DNA of 64,000 nt from assembly GCA_963585895.1 (NCBI GenBank), contig CAUZXS010005786.1, forward strand, positions 1 through 64,000, given 5' to 3'. A program made the translations under genes and the position numbers. The DNA is from Sepioteuthis lessoniana. Its lineage: Eukaryota > Mollusca > Cephalopoda > Myopsida > Loliginidae. Under the pieces are notes generated by a model that saw nothing but the letters and a program-made list of their open reading frames with translations, did not search any database and was not told where the DNA came from. Position 1 is the stretch's first letter, and each line of letters starts with the position of its first letter. Below, piece after piece: positions 45,442 to 56,859 of this stretch.

Positions 45442-46070
45442 TATTATTATTCATTATATTATGAACAAAGAATAGACACATAAACATTGGTAAAAAATAG
45501 TTTAATAAATTTGATATATACAAGCAGAGGCCCAGAAAAAATGAAGAGCAGGTTGAAGTGTATGCCAGGTTTTGCAAGAACTGGTAATAAATATGTAAAA
45601 TATTGGTGGAAGATTCTGATTGGTTAACAACTGAGAAAGTCAAAATTAAATAAGTGAACCACCAAACTATACCTGTCTGAAGATTGCAGTGTCTTGCTGC
45701 ATGAAACTTAAAGTAATGGTAAAAAGTTTTAAAAGTAAATGTTTTTAATTCATTTTGATTTTAATTCAATTCTTTTTCACTTTTTAACGTATTGTTAGTA
45801 ATTGCAAACAAATTAAATATATATTTGCTATATGAATAATTTGATATCTTTACTTTATTAAATATTAGGTACAATAAATTTACCTGGATGTCAATGTATG
45901 TATTATATTTTCATAATTTTTTTGCATCTAGTCACAGACATTTCCACACAAGGATATTCTGGACAAGTACTGATGATATTAACATTAGTAAGCATAGAAA
46001 GCCTAAAAATACACATACATTATACAACTCTCTTAAGAAAGCAAGGAGAGATTGTACTTTTGCAATATAC
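45442..46070. other. Unassigned AT-rich sequence
   Basis: No element or gene recognised. Confidence 0.4.
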
Positions 46071-46074
46071 ATAC

Positions 46075-46110
46075 CTCCTGATGATGGCCTGAAAGGGGTC
46101 TGAAAGTACT
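46075..46110 (+). repeat. Module H core
   Basis: CTGATGA at 46078-46084, ggcc...ggtc able to pair, then GAAAG at 46102-46106. No (AT)n follows within 150 bp. Confidence 0.45.
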
Positions 46111-46562
46111 TGTGAACCAGTTAAATACGGAAAATTTAATTCCCAATTTGAGCTGGATATCATAACATCCATACAGCAATTTGAAAGGATCATCAGAAAA
46201 ATATGTAAACAAAGGATGTCTATAAGAATCAAATATGCCTCAAGGAAGAAATACTCCCTAAATCCACACACACACACACATATATCTGAAATCTTATTTG
46301 GGACTCAAGAAGTTGCAGTGAGACAAGATTGGATAGTAGAGGGAATAAAAGACATGAGTGATGCAAAAAAAAATCCAATAAAAAAGAATTGTATTTAGCT
46401 GTGACTGTCACTCAGTATGCAAGCTTACTCGAGAGTTGTAATGTTGTTAAGTAATTATAAAGTTGTAATGTTTTCTCTGATTAGTTATCGAGTGATATCA
46501 AGGCCATACAATCAGTTCTCAAGATATTCACAATAGCTGCATACCTACCAGATATAAAGTAC

Positions 46563-46597
<35 letters not shown>
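46111..46597. other. Unassigned, ending in (AT)n
   Basis: (CA)n near 46266-46280 and (AT)n at 46566-46597 followed by (AC)n. No coding signal. Confidence 0.45.
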
Positions 46598-46607
<10 letters not shown>

Positions 46608-46609
46608 AT

Positions 46610-47670
46610 GAGTGTCTAAAAAAGTTGACATCATTTCGCAGGCCAATAATTTTGGCAATTCTTGTTGAAATAACAGATTAAGATTTTATATTTAATGGAA
46701 GAGGACAGTACATGCTTATCTCAATGAGAATCTGCCAGAGAGATGGATCAGGTGTGGTGGAGATGAAGACAATTTTCTGATGAAATGGCTGCCACACTCA
46801 CCGGACCTGTCCCTGTATAATTCCTTTCAAAGGGGACATGTGAAGAGACTGGTCTATATCCCACCTCTTCCTGTTAGTATTGATGAACTCAAGCAGAAAA
46901 TCCCTTCTGCACTGGATAACCTTACTGGAGACATGCTAAAGAGTGTTTGGCGAGAGTTTAACTACTATGTCACAGGTGATGTACATATTGAACACTTATG
47001 AAATCGGTTCCAGAATAAAAATCGGTCCCAGAATATGATGTTCAATACCTTAACTGTTCAATTGCCCAGTTGGCTGAGGCTGTAGAATACACTGACTGCT
47101 TCTACTCAGAGGACTAAGACCCCCTCCCAATGAGTGTCCTGGATATGATACTAAACAATCTGATGGTGAGGTTCCTGCAATGCTAGATCTTTAGAGAATG
47201 CAGAGTACTGCTTCATTGCCATCGCTCCCAGGTTCACTCTGGTCCAGAGTGGTAGTACCAGATAGAGTCCTATCTTTGGGTCGAATAGAACTAAACTGTG
47301 TATTTATGGTAAACTGAATTGCTTGAAATAGAACTATTTTGACATTTAAATTTGTGTAAACCAAAAACTATACATATACTTAACTGAATTGTTTGAATTA
47401 GAACTGGTTGATTAAACTGAATAGCTTGAAATAGAAATGATTTTTGACAATTAAACTGTGTACTTATACTAAATTGAATTGTTTGAAATCAAACTGTTTA
47501 TTTGTATAAAATGGATTTGGCATTAAATAACCTTCTAAAGTTAATATGTCATAAAACCCAAACAAATAAACAAACAAATTAACTGTTCAATTTCATTGAG
47601 ATAGACTTATTAGTTTTCAAGATAATTGCTTTCAAACAGATGTCAAATTTTAGGGGAAAACCTGTACACA
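46610..47670 (+). mobile_element. Tc1/mariner-like remnant split by element D
   Basis: Plus strand 46708-47000 encodes a transposase C-terminus: YLNENLPERWIRCGG, WLPHSPDLSLYNSF (third catalytic Asp replaced by Asn), VYIPPLPVSIDELKQKI, and a terminal HIEHL before a stop at 46999. Upstream sequence has stops. After element D (47064-47578) the same non-coding end resumes and finishes near aggggaaaacctgtac (about 47665). Confidence 0.75.
47064..47578 (+). mobile_element. Element D with 14-bp target duplication
   Basis: Complete 515-bp copy inside the mariner remnant. The duplication ttaactgttcaatt lies at 47050-47063 and 47579-47592. The copy defines both ends of the family: it starts gcccagttggctgagg and ends with a CAAATAAA-rich tail. 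Confidence 0.93.
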
Positions 47671-47871
47671 CATGCACACGAACAATATCTCTGATCAGCA
47701 CAATCGTAATTCTTTTTTAATTTGATTTTCCTTTAAACCAAAGAATTTTTATTATTTCTTGTCAAACAATCAAAACAAATATTATTAAGTGTTATTTATT
47801 ACCAAACTCTACATTATTGAAACTCTGTAACCACAAATATGAATATATAGCTGGTCTAAAATCAATATACC

Positions 47872-47875
<4 letters not shown>

Positions 47876-47911
<36 letters not shown>
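47876..47911. repeat. (AT)n microsatellite
   Basis: 36-bp AT run immediately before the SINE-C target site. Confidence 0.92.
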
Positions 47912-47915
<4 letters not shown>

Positions 47916-47926
47916 GCTAATACATA

Positions 47927-48214
47927 TTTACCGACCCCTCACCTCGGGTAAGATATGACACAAGGTCAATTTTTAAGCGGAGTTTAACAGGTTTAAATTC
48001 AGAGTTTTCCTTCTCCTAGACTAGTTGCTTCACCAAGGCTGAAGAACCTAGTCTGCCCTACTATTTACCCATAGCTGGAGGGAGAATAATTGGATTCATA
48101 CCATTCCCAAGGGTATTAGTGCTATGTCAAATGCTATGTCTCGTCCAGGATTTGAACTCGTGTCGCCGTGTCCATTTCCTACGACTATAACCATTACACC
48201 AAGGGCACCTCCAT
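47927..48214 (-). mobile_element. SINE-C with 12-bp target duplication
   Basis: Complete minus-strand copy. agctaatacata at 47915-47926 and 48215-48226. Confidence 0.94.
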
Positions 48215-48226
48215 AGCTAATACATA

Positions 48227-48639
48227 ATGCATTCCAATTCCTGAGGTGATGTAGGTCGCCAAATTGGCTGAGTGGTAAGATACCATGTCTAGCACAAAGT
48301 TAGGTGGGTTTGGTTATAAAGGTATTGCAATTTTAACTTTGGTTAAAGAGCTTCAATGACTTAGAGTTTAGTAATAGATAATACCTAATGATATCCATTT
48401 TGATTACATAATGTTCCATTGGAAATAATAAAATAATGATCTCTTTTTATTTTTGAAATCTTGAGAAGAGGCATAATGTGGGATATGGAGGTTTTATTGG
48501 CAACTAAGCTTTTTCCTACTTAGTGTAACTTGGTAAGACTACATAAGATATGCATTATCATGCAGACAAATGAGACTGATGGCTTCAAAGTCCAATCTTT
48601 GAAAGGCAAGTTCTTCCACACACAGTGAATGGAAATTGA
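48227..48639. other. Unassigned sequence
   Basis: No feature recognised. A short ggctgagtggtaaga near 48265 resembles a tRNA A box, but no B box follows at the right distance. Confidence 0.35.
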
Positions 48640-49300
48640 TTAGTTGTTTTGGGGTTGTCTCTGCTTGCATGTCCCCCCTTGGACTTCAGCGTCTGATATA
48701 TGTTTGGCCTCAGATTTTTTTATTCCATGATGGCAATCTTTGTTTTTTTTTTTTTTAGCATTTTGGCCAGTCACATCTGTTTCACAGTTACATGGTTGAA
48801 TCTCATATTTCTGGAGGGTAGTGTTGAGTTGATTCTTGTATCTTTTTCTTTGAGCACCCTTTGTTCTTTTTTTTCTTCTCAAAGTTCAGAATACAGGATT
48901 TGCTTTGGGAATCTTCGTTTGGAAAACATATCCCATTAAAAATAGTGATGTTTAATGCTAAGTTGAATACTTATTTGATTGCTGTGTACTGGTGACTCTG
49001 TCATTCCATTTGATGCCAAGGATCAACACACTTTTGAGTTATGTAATCTTTCAAGGTTTTTGATTTCACAATGATGGAGAGTTCATGTTTCATATTCATA
49101 GAACAATGTACTGACAACTTCAGCATAATATATTATAATTTCTATTTCTTTTAACAATCCATGTTGAATAAAAACCCTTCTGGCAAGTCATCCTTATATG
49201 TGGTGAGCAACATGCAGTCAACTGAGGATTTTCTCATCAACATTTGTCCAATACACTAAAACTTGATCCATTGACTGTCAATGGATTTTAATGTAAAAAA
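48640..49300 (-). mobile_element. 3' end of a second LINE type
   Basis: Minus strand near 48900-48940 reads WDMFSKRRFPKQILYSEL, then after a frameshift KGAQRKRYKNQLNTTLQKYE (48720-48870). This matches the order of the C-terminal region following the RT of Jockey/CR1-like LINEs (GHV-R-PK-LYGEL then GGQRKRYKD). The sequence differs from LINE-L. Upstream homology to about 49300 is weak. Non-functional. Confidence 0.6.
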
Positions 49301-49377
49301 AAGTTATACAACTTTCACTGTTGCTATTTATGCTAAGTCTTACATAATTGGATACTGTTGATTTCCCAAGCAGGTTG

Positions 49378-49616
49378 GTTTGGTTTCTTTGTTTTAATGG
49401 CATATCAGCCTTTGTGGGCTATTTAATGCCAAAGCCATCCTTCTAGAAGAGCAGCAATGATGCTATTTAACCCATAGCCGGGAGGATAAGTGGGTTCATG
49501 CCTTTCCCAAGAGTATTCGTCCAAAAGTGAACGTAATAGCACGACTGGAGTTCAAACTCACTTACTATGATTCCGCAGTCCAGTGCGTTAACCATTACAC
49601 CATGAGGACCCCCCCC
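49378..49616 (-). mobile_element. SINE-A with target duplication
   Basis: Complete minus-strand copy. agcaggttg at 49369-49377 and 49617-49625, extendable to 13 bp with one mismatch. Head accattacaccatgaggacc. Confidence 0.93.
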
Positions 49617-49723
49617 AGCAGGTTGCAAAGTCTTTTTTTGCAATTCAGCTACTTTGACAGTAGGTTATGTCAGGGACTCAGGAATGTTTCAGTAATCAGT
49701 TCGGAATGTAAAATTACGATTTA

Positions 49724-50075
49724 TTGATTTTAATGGCATATCAATCAATCTAGGGCTATTTTATACCGAGCGGTTAGGGAATCACATTCATTGTATGTTC
49801 ATATTTATATTTTTGTGTAGTTGTTTCTTAAAATAGATTGATTGATTATAATGGCATATCAGCTTGCCTAAGGTTATTTTATGCCTAGAGGTTAGGGAAT
49901 CACATTCATTGTATGTTCATTTTTATATTTTTGTGTAGTTGTTTTTTTAAGATAGATTGATTGGATATAATGTCATATCATCTTGTCTAAGGTTATTTTA
50001 TGCCTTGTGGTTTGGGAATCACATTCATTGTATGTTTATACTTATATTTTTTGTGTAATTGTTTCTAAAAAGGTT
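49724..50075. repeat. Repeat F, triplicated
   Basis: Three head-to-tail units of 118-119 bp, phased on tggcatatcaatc at 49734, tggcatatcagct at 49852 and tgtcatatcatct at 49971. Each contains gggaatcacattcattgtat and ttgtgtagttgttt. Confidence 0.92.
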
Positions 50076-50111
50076 TTTTTTGCACACAAATACAAATAAT
50101 CTTTAAACATA

Positions 50112-50330
50112 TATTTGACCTATAGATGGGACCCCAATAAGTACTATCACTTTGGATCAGAATGGTCCAGGGCGTGATTGCGATGAAGAGTTACTCTACA
50201 TTCCCCAGACCCTCACCATCTAATGCAGTTTAGTGTCATACCCAGAACCTCCTGATTTTAGATTGGGGGCGGGTCTTAAACCTCTGCAAATGATACAGTC
50301 AGCATACTCTTATCCCTACTAACAGAGTGG
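50112..50330 (-). mobile_element. Element D head region
   Basis: Minus strand holds the unique 5' part (ggaccccaataagtactatc, the taatgcagtttagtgtcata block) up to the head-proximal gggtaagacccc equivalent. Body and tail are absent. Confidence 0.7.
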
Positions 50331-50452
50331 AATGTCTAATTAATAATAACAACATGTCATGGGTGATATTGGTTGACAGGTTGATGTTAAAAATTTAAAT
50401 AGTTTTCACTTTTAAAGTAAACTTGCAGGAGCTACAATCTTAGGGGCCAGAA

Positions 50453-50665
50453 CCAGTCCATTGGCCTAGTGGGTAGTGTGTTCACCAATAGCCCGGGAGA
50501 CCAGGGTTCAATCTGTGGTCGAGTCATACCAAAGACTAAAAAAATGGTACTTGATGTCGCCTTGTTTAACATTCAGCAGGAACAGATCAAGGGTAAAGTG
50601 GAGAAATCCAGGGAATGGAGTACTGCCCTCCCCTACACCTTGTAGTAGCTAATAAAAAGGTAGAC
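50453..50665 (+). mobile_element. SINE-B, 3' end clipped
   Basis: Intact head (ccattggcctagtgggtag) and B box gttcaatctg near 50507. It ends at gtagtagctaataaaaagg without the tail. Confidence 0.85.
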
Positions 50666-51132
50666 ACAAACATTTATATATCTCATCTCTATCTTTCCTG
50701 TAATTCTGAAAATGTCAATACAGTAATAAATTGATAAGGGTCCTGTTTCTAGAAACTACTCTATTACCCAACAAAATTTTTGGTTGTCATTTTATTTGGC
50801 TTTTTTCACCACCTGACAATCATCCCACTAACCCTATTAACAGTAGTCACAATGTAATATAAGATCTTAATATTGGTAATGTTCACTTTCATAATGAAGA
50901 TTTTGTAAGCATTCATAAAAATGGATAAAGGTGACACTGGTGAAAGTGAGGGAAGAACTTTTTCATCTGTAAATGGAATTCAAGTATGAAGGATTTTTGA
51001 GTCACTATTAATGATTTCAGTCTGCTCAGATTAAATAAACACTCATAGTATCAATATTTAAATAAAATACAAGAATGTTATGCATCAAAATCCCTTTACA
51101 TTACAAAGATAAGAGTGTTGATGAATGTATTT
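50666..51132. other. Unassigned sequence
   Basis: No feature recognised. Confidence 0.4.
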
Positions 51133-51395
51133 TCCTACTCCTTCCACCATAGTAGAATTTGACAGAGGGTCAAGTGGTATAAAGCTAGTTTAAATTCACA
51201 GTTCTTCTTTTAGGCTAAAAAAAAAACCCACTGTCAAACTATTTTCCTATAGCTGGAGGGAGGAGAGATAGATACATGCTTTTTCTGAAGGTATTACGAA
51301 GAAGTAAAACACAAACAGCCTTGTCCTGGATGTGAACTTAGATCACTGATTCCACTTCCTATGATGATAACTTTTACCCTAAGGATTGGGACAAG
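51133..51395 (-). mobile_element. Old SINE-C
   Basis: Order of tagtttaaattcacagttct, tatagctggagggagg, ggatgtgaacttagatc and tttcctatgatgataa-like blocks on the minus strand. Confidence 0.75.
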
Positions 51396-51482
51396 TATTT
51401 ATCTTCACTTCACTCTTGCTCTGATACTGAAAGATAGAGATAAAGTAGAGTTTTTTTGTGTATAACTGATCCAATCATTAAC

Positions 51483-51773
51483 CATATTTACCAACCCCTC
51501 CACTCAGGCAGGATATGACACAAGGTCAGTTTTTTAAGCGGAGTTTAACAGGTTTGAATTCAGAGTTTTCCTTCTCCTAGACTAGTTGCTTCACTAAGGC
51601 TGAAGAACCTAGTCCGTCCTACTATTTACCCATAGCTGGAGGGAGAATAATTGGATTCATACCTTTCCCAAGAGTATTAGTGCTATGTGAAATGCAATCA
51701 TCCTCGTCCAGGATTTGAACTCATGTCGCCGTGTCCATTTCCTACGACACTAACCGTTACACCACAGGCACCT
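51483..51773 (-). mobile_element. SINE-C with 12-bp target duplication
   Basis: Complete minus-strand copy. ccaatcattaac at 51471-51482 and 51774-51785. Confidence 0.94.
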
Positions 51774-51785
51774 CCAATCATTAAC

Positions 51786-52303
51786 TCTTATGTTTAGGTA
51801 TCTCTTGATTTGATGAAGACAAAGAAAAAAAAATCTTACAATGAAAACAGAAGCAGTTACAGTTGTTCTTGGGAGTTGCAAAGTTTATTTGTTTTTTCAC
51901 TGTTTGATCAATGGACAAGTCGGTAAGGAATGATTTAATATTTTTTCAAAAAACAGCCATTGAAAATTTCTATTCTGACGTATCAGATTAAATACACGTG
52001 AATGATTATTTTCTCTCAAGGTTGATTATAAGCTAAACAGTATTTTATGACTACTGCCTAACTGAACTAACCCAAGCCTTTATTTAATTTGTGTCTCCTC
52101 ACTCCCCACCATCACTAACAATACTGATTATTATCCATATTTGAACATTCATATACCTACAGTAAAAATATTGAAGCTTTTATTTAATACATCGTAATAT
52201 TTTATGACAAAGGTAGACTAGTTAACAAAAAAATTTTAAAAATTAAAAGCACTCTTTGGAGCCATGGGGACTATGGAGCCTTAAGCAATCACTTATATTG
52301 CTT
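51786..52303. other. Unassigned AT-rich sequence
   Basis: No feature recognised. Confidence 0.4.
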
Positions 52304-52318
52304 ATAAGTAAAGTAAAT

Positions 52319-52467
52319 GGGTAAATAGTAGGGCAGACTAGGTTCTTCAGCCCTGGTGAGGCAACTAGTCTAGGAGAAGGAAAACTCTGAATTCAAACCT
52401 GTTAAAGTCCGCTTAAAAAATTGACCTTGTGTCATATCCTGCCCGAGCGGAGGGGTTGGTAAATAGG
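52319..52467 (+). mobile_element. 5'-truncated SINE-C with target duplication
   Basis: Only the 3' half of SINE-C, from gggtaaatagtagggcag. It is flanked by ataagtaaagtaaat at 52304-52318 and 52468-52482, so the truncation occurred at insertion. The target is the tail of the SINE-B that follows. Confidence 0.92.
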
Positions 52468-52740
52468 ATAAGTAAAGTAAATTTGGCAACCGTAGTTGAG
52501 GGCGACCAGAAGGCTCCCTTTTCAATAGCTACAACACTGAGGTGTAGTGGAAGGCGCAACTCCTTTCCCTGGACTGCTCCACATTACCCTTGATATGTAC
52601 CTTACATTGCTGAGTGTAAAAAAACATTTTTAAAGTCTTTGGTATGTTACAACCTGGGTTTGAACCCTGGTCTACGGAACCATTGGCAAGCACTCTACTC
52701 ACTAGACCAATGAGCCGGTGCTTACCAGATAGGTAAAGTA
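52468..52740 (-). mobile_element. SINE-B
   Basis: Minus-strand copy. Its agtaaagtaaat tail received the SINE-C at 52319. About 30 bp around the ttaacactcagc segment are deleted. Confidence 0.85.
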
Positions 52741-52808
52741 GTCTGTCCACTTAAAATCAGATTTTAAATATACTTATTTACAAAATATGAAGCAATTTCC
52801 TTGATTTC

Positions 52809-53057
52809 TGTTGTACTCACTACATAATCGACTCGCCCTCCTGCTTAAATACATGTCAACGAGAGTATTGGAGGAAACGTGTGATACCATCTGTGTATTG
52901 GACGGATAATCACTACCCCACTGGACTCTCAACTTCCTATCAACTAACTACTGTCTGACCAGGTTCACTTGTATCTTGTTTCTGTGAATTAAATATACAT
53001 GTTTTTCTATCCACCTTTTTGTGTTCCCAGTGTCTTTCTTTTGTCAGCATCACAACA
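52809..53057. mobile_element. Possible short solo LTR
   Basis: Begins TGTTGT and ends ACAACA, a perfect terminal inversion. Flanks atttc and atttt agree at four of five bases. CG-richer interior, with gaattaaata near 52985 as a weak polyadenylation-like signal. No coding nearby. Confidence 0.35.
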
Positions 53058-53164
53058 ATTTTAATTCTCATTCTGTTTCTTTCTTTAATTGTATATTAAC
53101 TTTCATGAGTTTTTTTACCTTTTAGAATATTTGAACTATTGTCTTCATTTTCATTGTTACACTC

Positions 53165-53375
53165 ACAATGTTTCAGCCAATATGTCCTTCAGCCTTCTTC
53201 AGGAGTTTCATGTCAAATTTGGGAGCCTACACAGAACCTCAAACTGAACCCTTTATCCACTGCACCATATGTCCAGCAGGACATATAATGCAGTGGATAA
53301 AGTGTTTATTAGAAAGTCCTTTTGAGTGAAATCATCAGGAGGTTCCCGGTTCAATCCAACCTACAGTAAGATAAC
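53165..53375 (+). mobile_element. tRNA-like SINE head, module H and hairpin
   Basis: 53169-53205 is a minus-strand module H core (CTGAAGA...GAAAC). 53251-53274 and 53279-53302 form a hairpin with 24-bp arms, two mismatches and a 4-bp loop. The right arm begins a tRNA-like head, gcagtggataaagtg, with B box cggttcaatcc near 53350. Confidence 0.55.
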
Positions 53376-53844
53376 AAAGAATACTTAGTATAACTTAAAA
53401 CTTGTACCTAGTCATGGTTAATGGAATTAGGACAATCTATTTCCATGTATTAAAAAAATGTTCCATAGCTTTTTCAGTTCTCTGGCAAGATGTAAGTATT
53501 TATCTCTTTTTTTTGTTTTCTTTGATTTTCATTATTTGGCAGGTTTTCTTTCTTTTATTAACTATCACGAGGTCTGGTCTCCTAGCCAGGATTAGGTGAT
53601 CTGTTTGTACCTCAAAATCCCAGAGAATTTTGTGCATCTGATTCACAAAGATAGATTCTGGTTTGTGCATATACCATCTAGCAGTATGGTTAAATTCAGA
53701 TTTCTTGCCCAATTCCCAGTAGATTACCTTCGCCACCCAGTCATATATATTGTAATATGTTTGTGCTAGTTTGGTGCATTTATTTATTAAATAATTAGTA
53801 ATTTCATCTCTATCATCATCATCATTGTTTTACAAATATAATCC
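53376..53844. other. Unassigned sequence
   Basis: No feature recognised; (ATC)n near 53810. Confidence 0.4.
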
Positions 53845-54325
53845 CAGGTAAAAGGTGTGGCAGATATACCTCCCACATTTTAAACTGATACTTTTGTGAT
53901 GCAAATGAGCTTAGGCAAGTAGCAATGATAGCTCCATAAAGTAAAGTTTTACCATTTTTTTTTTTCCAGATACTATTTGTTATGATCATGGCTACAACTG
54001 GTATTCACCATTCATTTGATGTTGAAAATATTTTTAAGAATAAAATTTTCAACCTATAGCAGTACTGACTTTCTATCTAGAACTGCATCATTCTGATGTA
54101 GCATAGAATGAGCATGAAAAGCTCTCAGTGTAGCAATTACAGATTCACCATTCTTAAAAAAATGTTTCAGCAGCAAATGCATAGCATACACCATCATAAC
54201 TGATTCTATCTAGAAAAAAATGTAAGACATTAGCTAGATGGAACTACAATTACCGCTTGCCTAAGTTCACTTGCACTATATGAGTGACAGTTTAAAATGT
54301 TAGAGGCATAGTTGTTGCACCCAGT
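53845..54325. repeat. Degenerate 480-bp inverted duplication
   Basis: Two roughly 220-bp halves, diverged and inverted about a centre near 54085. Matching pairs: acattttaaactg at about 53877 with cagtttaaaatgt at about 54290; gagcttaggcaagta (53908) with gcttgcctaagttc (54255); gttatgatcatgg (53980) with the ccatcataac block (54190). No target duplication identified. Confidence 0.7.
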
Positions 54326-54659
54326 ATTTTTCTTGAAGAATGTTTTCAAGAATTGCTGAATTTTGGAGAAAGATGATGCCCTATGAAATGCTAAGCTATT
54401 CCAGGGAGATTTGAATATATATATAGAGAGAGAGTGTTTCTCATTTGTGTCATTATTTACCTAACTTAGCAGTTTGTTTCTTCCTGATCTTTAACGTATT
54501 TCTATGATGAAATAATTAGCAATGCATATACAATATTGTCTATAAATTGTACATCCCTAACAATTTTTTTAATAAGAAGTTGATTTAAAGATATCTGCAT
54601 TTTATCTAATGTAACATTATACAACAAAAACCAATCTTATTAGGTATTATCTATTACCA
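54326..54659. other. Unassigned sequence
   Basis: (AT)n and (GA)n near 54414-54432. Nothing else. Confidence 0.4.
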
Positions 54660-54915
54660 CACTCTTAGTTGACTTTAGCTGAGGGTGACCCAAAGGCTCC
54701 CTTTTCAATAGCTACAAGACCAAGGGGTAGGGGAGGGTGCTAGTCCTTTTCCTGGATTGCTCCATTTTACGCTTGATCCATACCTTATAATGCTGAGTGT
54801 AAAGGAAGGCGGAATCAAGTACCATTTTTTGAGTCTTTGGAATGACTCGACCTGGGTTTGAACCCTGGTCTCCTGGACTATTGGCGAACACTCTACTTAT
54901 TAGGCCAATGGCACA
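54660..54915 (-). mobile_element. SINE-B
   Basis: Complete minus-strand copy. B box tgggtttgaaccctgg near 54852. The tail at the left lacks the agtaaag repeat. Confidence 0.88.
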
Positions 54916-55191
54916 CAGAACTGAAATTTTATTCCTACTGCTCCAATGGCAATAGGAATAACGTTGAAGTTGAGCTCTGGCATTCATCATAATTCAATTA
55001 TTAGTTCAGTATAATTGATAATTTTCTCAGTTTATTTCATTATCACTTGGAAATCATCAATGATGTCTCATGTTTATTGCTAAAGAGTGAGTGACCAAAA
55101 GTCTCCTGAAATATCCAGAACCTTTTTCTGTATTTTTACAGATACCAGCAAAGCATTGGTCTTTACAGTTACAAGCAGTCTTAACATTTCT

Positions 55192-55484
55192 CATATTTAC
55201 CAACCCCTCCGCTCGGGCAGGATATGACACACGGTCAGTTTTTAAGTGGAGTTTAACAGGTTTGAATTCAGAGTTTTCCTTCTCCTAGACTAGTTGCCTC
55301 ACCAAGGCTGAAGAACCTAGTCTGCCCTACTATTTACGCATAGCTGGAGGGAGAATGATTGGATTCATACCTTTCCCATGGGTATTAGTGCTATGTGAAA
55401 TGCATTCAGTCTTGGTTAGGATTTGAACTTGTGTAGCCGTGTCCATTTCCTGCGACGATAACCATTACACCACGGGCACCTCCT
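55192..55484 (-). mobile_element. SINE-C with 16-20 bp target duplication
   Basis: cagtcttaacatttct at 55176-55191 and 55489-55504, extendable leftwards with one mismatch. Complete copy. Confidence 0.94.
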
Positions 55485-55599
55485 CAAACAGTCTTAACAT
55501 TTCTATTCATTATTAGAAATACAAATAAAATCTTATAGTGGTAAAATGATCATTATCATTATTACTTCAATCCTTTGCATGTTCCCATCTAAAGTCTCT

Positions 55600-56128
55600 T
55601 CTAGCTCAGTTAACTAAGGCTGTAGAATATGCCAACTGCATCTTTGCAGAGGGGTAAGACCCCCACCCCCACCCCACCAATGAGTTTCCTAGTTATGACA
55701 TTAAATCATCTGATGGTGAGGCTTCAGTAATGCTGGAGCTTTGGGGAATACTGAGTACCTCTTCACTGCAATCGTTCCCAGGTCTACTCTGGTCTAGAGT
55801 GATAGCACCTAACAGAGTCCAATCTATGGGTCAAATAGAACCATCTAACATTTAAACTGTGTGCAAACAAATGAATTTTGCTAAATTGAATTGCTTGAAA
55901 TAGAACTGTTTGATCATTTAACTGTATGTAAACCAATGACTGATGTTTAATTAAATTGTTAGTGATAGTTAGGGACCATTTAATTGTGTGCAAAAGAATG
56001 AGATTAGGCTTATTTAAAAATGTTATCAACAAAATATATTAACAAATCATATATATTTAATATATATGTATAAATAGGACTTGGTATTAAATAACCTAAA
56101 ATGGCTGATATGCCATCTATTCCAACCT
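55600..56128 (+). mobile_element. Element D with well-preserved A box
   Basis: tagctcagttaactaagg at 55602-55619 is close to a canonical tRNA A box. The unique region follows, then a shortened body (about 55850-56000), and the shared tail (ggtattaaataacc, ctgatatgccat). A C-rich run occupies 55658-55677. Confidence 0.82.
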
Positions 56129-56229
56129 TAAGTCTCTTCAAATCTCCATAATCTGGGGTTAAGAACAGTCAAAATTAATTTCTGCATTTTTAAATCATCT
56201 AATCTCAATTTTTAGGTCAGTTAGTTGTG

Positions 56230-56340
56230 AGGTTAAATTTGTTTTATGGCACATCAACCAGAGTTGAAATATTTTATACTTAAGTCATTTTTTAAATTAT
56301 GGTCTATTCTTATATATAGTACAAAAATGTGTCTTCATAA
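56230..56340. repeat. Repeat F-like fragment
   Basis: tggcacatcaacc followed by attttatact and a tatagtacaaaaatgtgt segment. Weak resemblance to repeat F. Confidence 0.35.
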
Positions 56341-56407
56341 TCATTTTAAATAGGTAAGCACTTCACACTTAGTTGCAATATAAATGTTATGAGAGCCAGT
56401 GTATTAA

Positions 56408-56697
56408 TGTATATATTTACTAAACACCTCCACCATATGCAGGGGTGACACAAGGCCAATTTTTAAGCAAAGTCCAACAGGTTTGATTTCTGAGTTTTCC
56501 TTCTAGATCAGTTACTATACCGAAGTTAAAGAGTCCACTCTGCCCTACTATTTACCCATAGCTAGAAAGAAAATAATTGTATTAATACCTTTGCTAAAGG
56601 TATTAATACAATATGAAATGCAAATAGCCTTATCCAAGATTTGCATTTGAGTCACCATGTCCATTTCTGGCAATGATAATCATTACATAAGGAGCAT
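56408..56697 (-). mobile_element. Old SINE-C
   Basis: Complete in order but heavily substituted. Internally aatacctttgctaaaggtatt has become a short palindrome. Confidence 0.78.
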
Positions 56698-56859
56698 CAA
56701 TGCAGTTCACAATCACTTTAAACATAGTCTCAGTCAAATCTATTTGACCCACCAAAGTGTTGGTTTGTTGATTTTATGGCATTTTAACTCTTGTTTAGTT
56801 TACTTCTTTAATGCTGAAATATATATATATATATATCTATAGTTTCAAGCAGGTGATTA

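Noticed and set aside
48253-48290. tRNA-like start (ggctgagtggtaaga)
   Set aside because: No B box at the expected distance and no family member elsewhere in the window.
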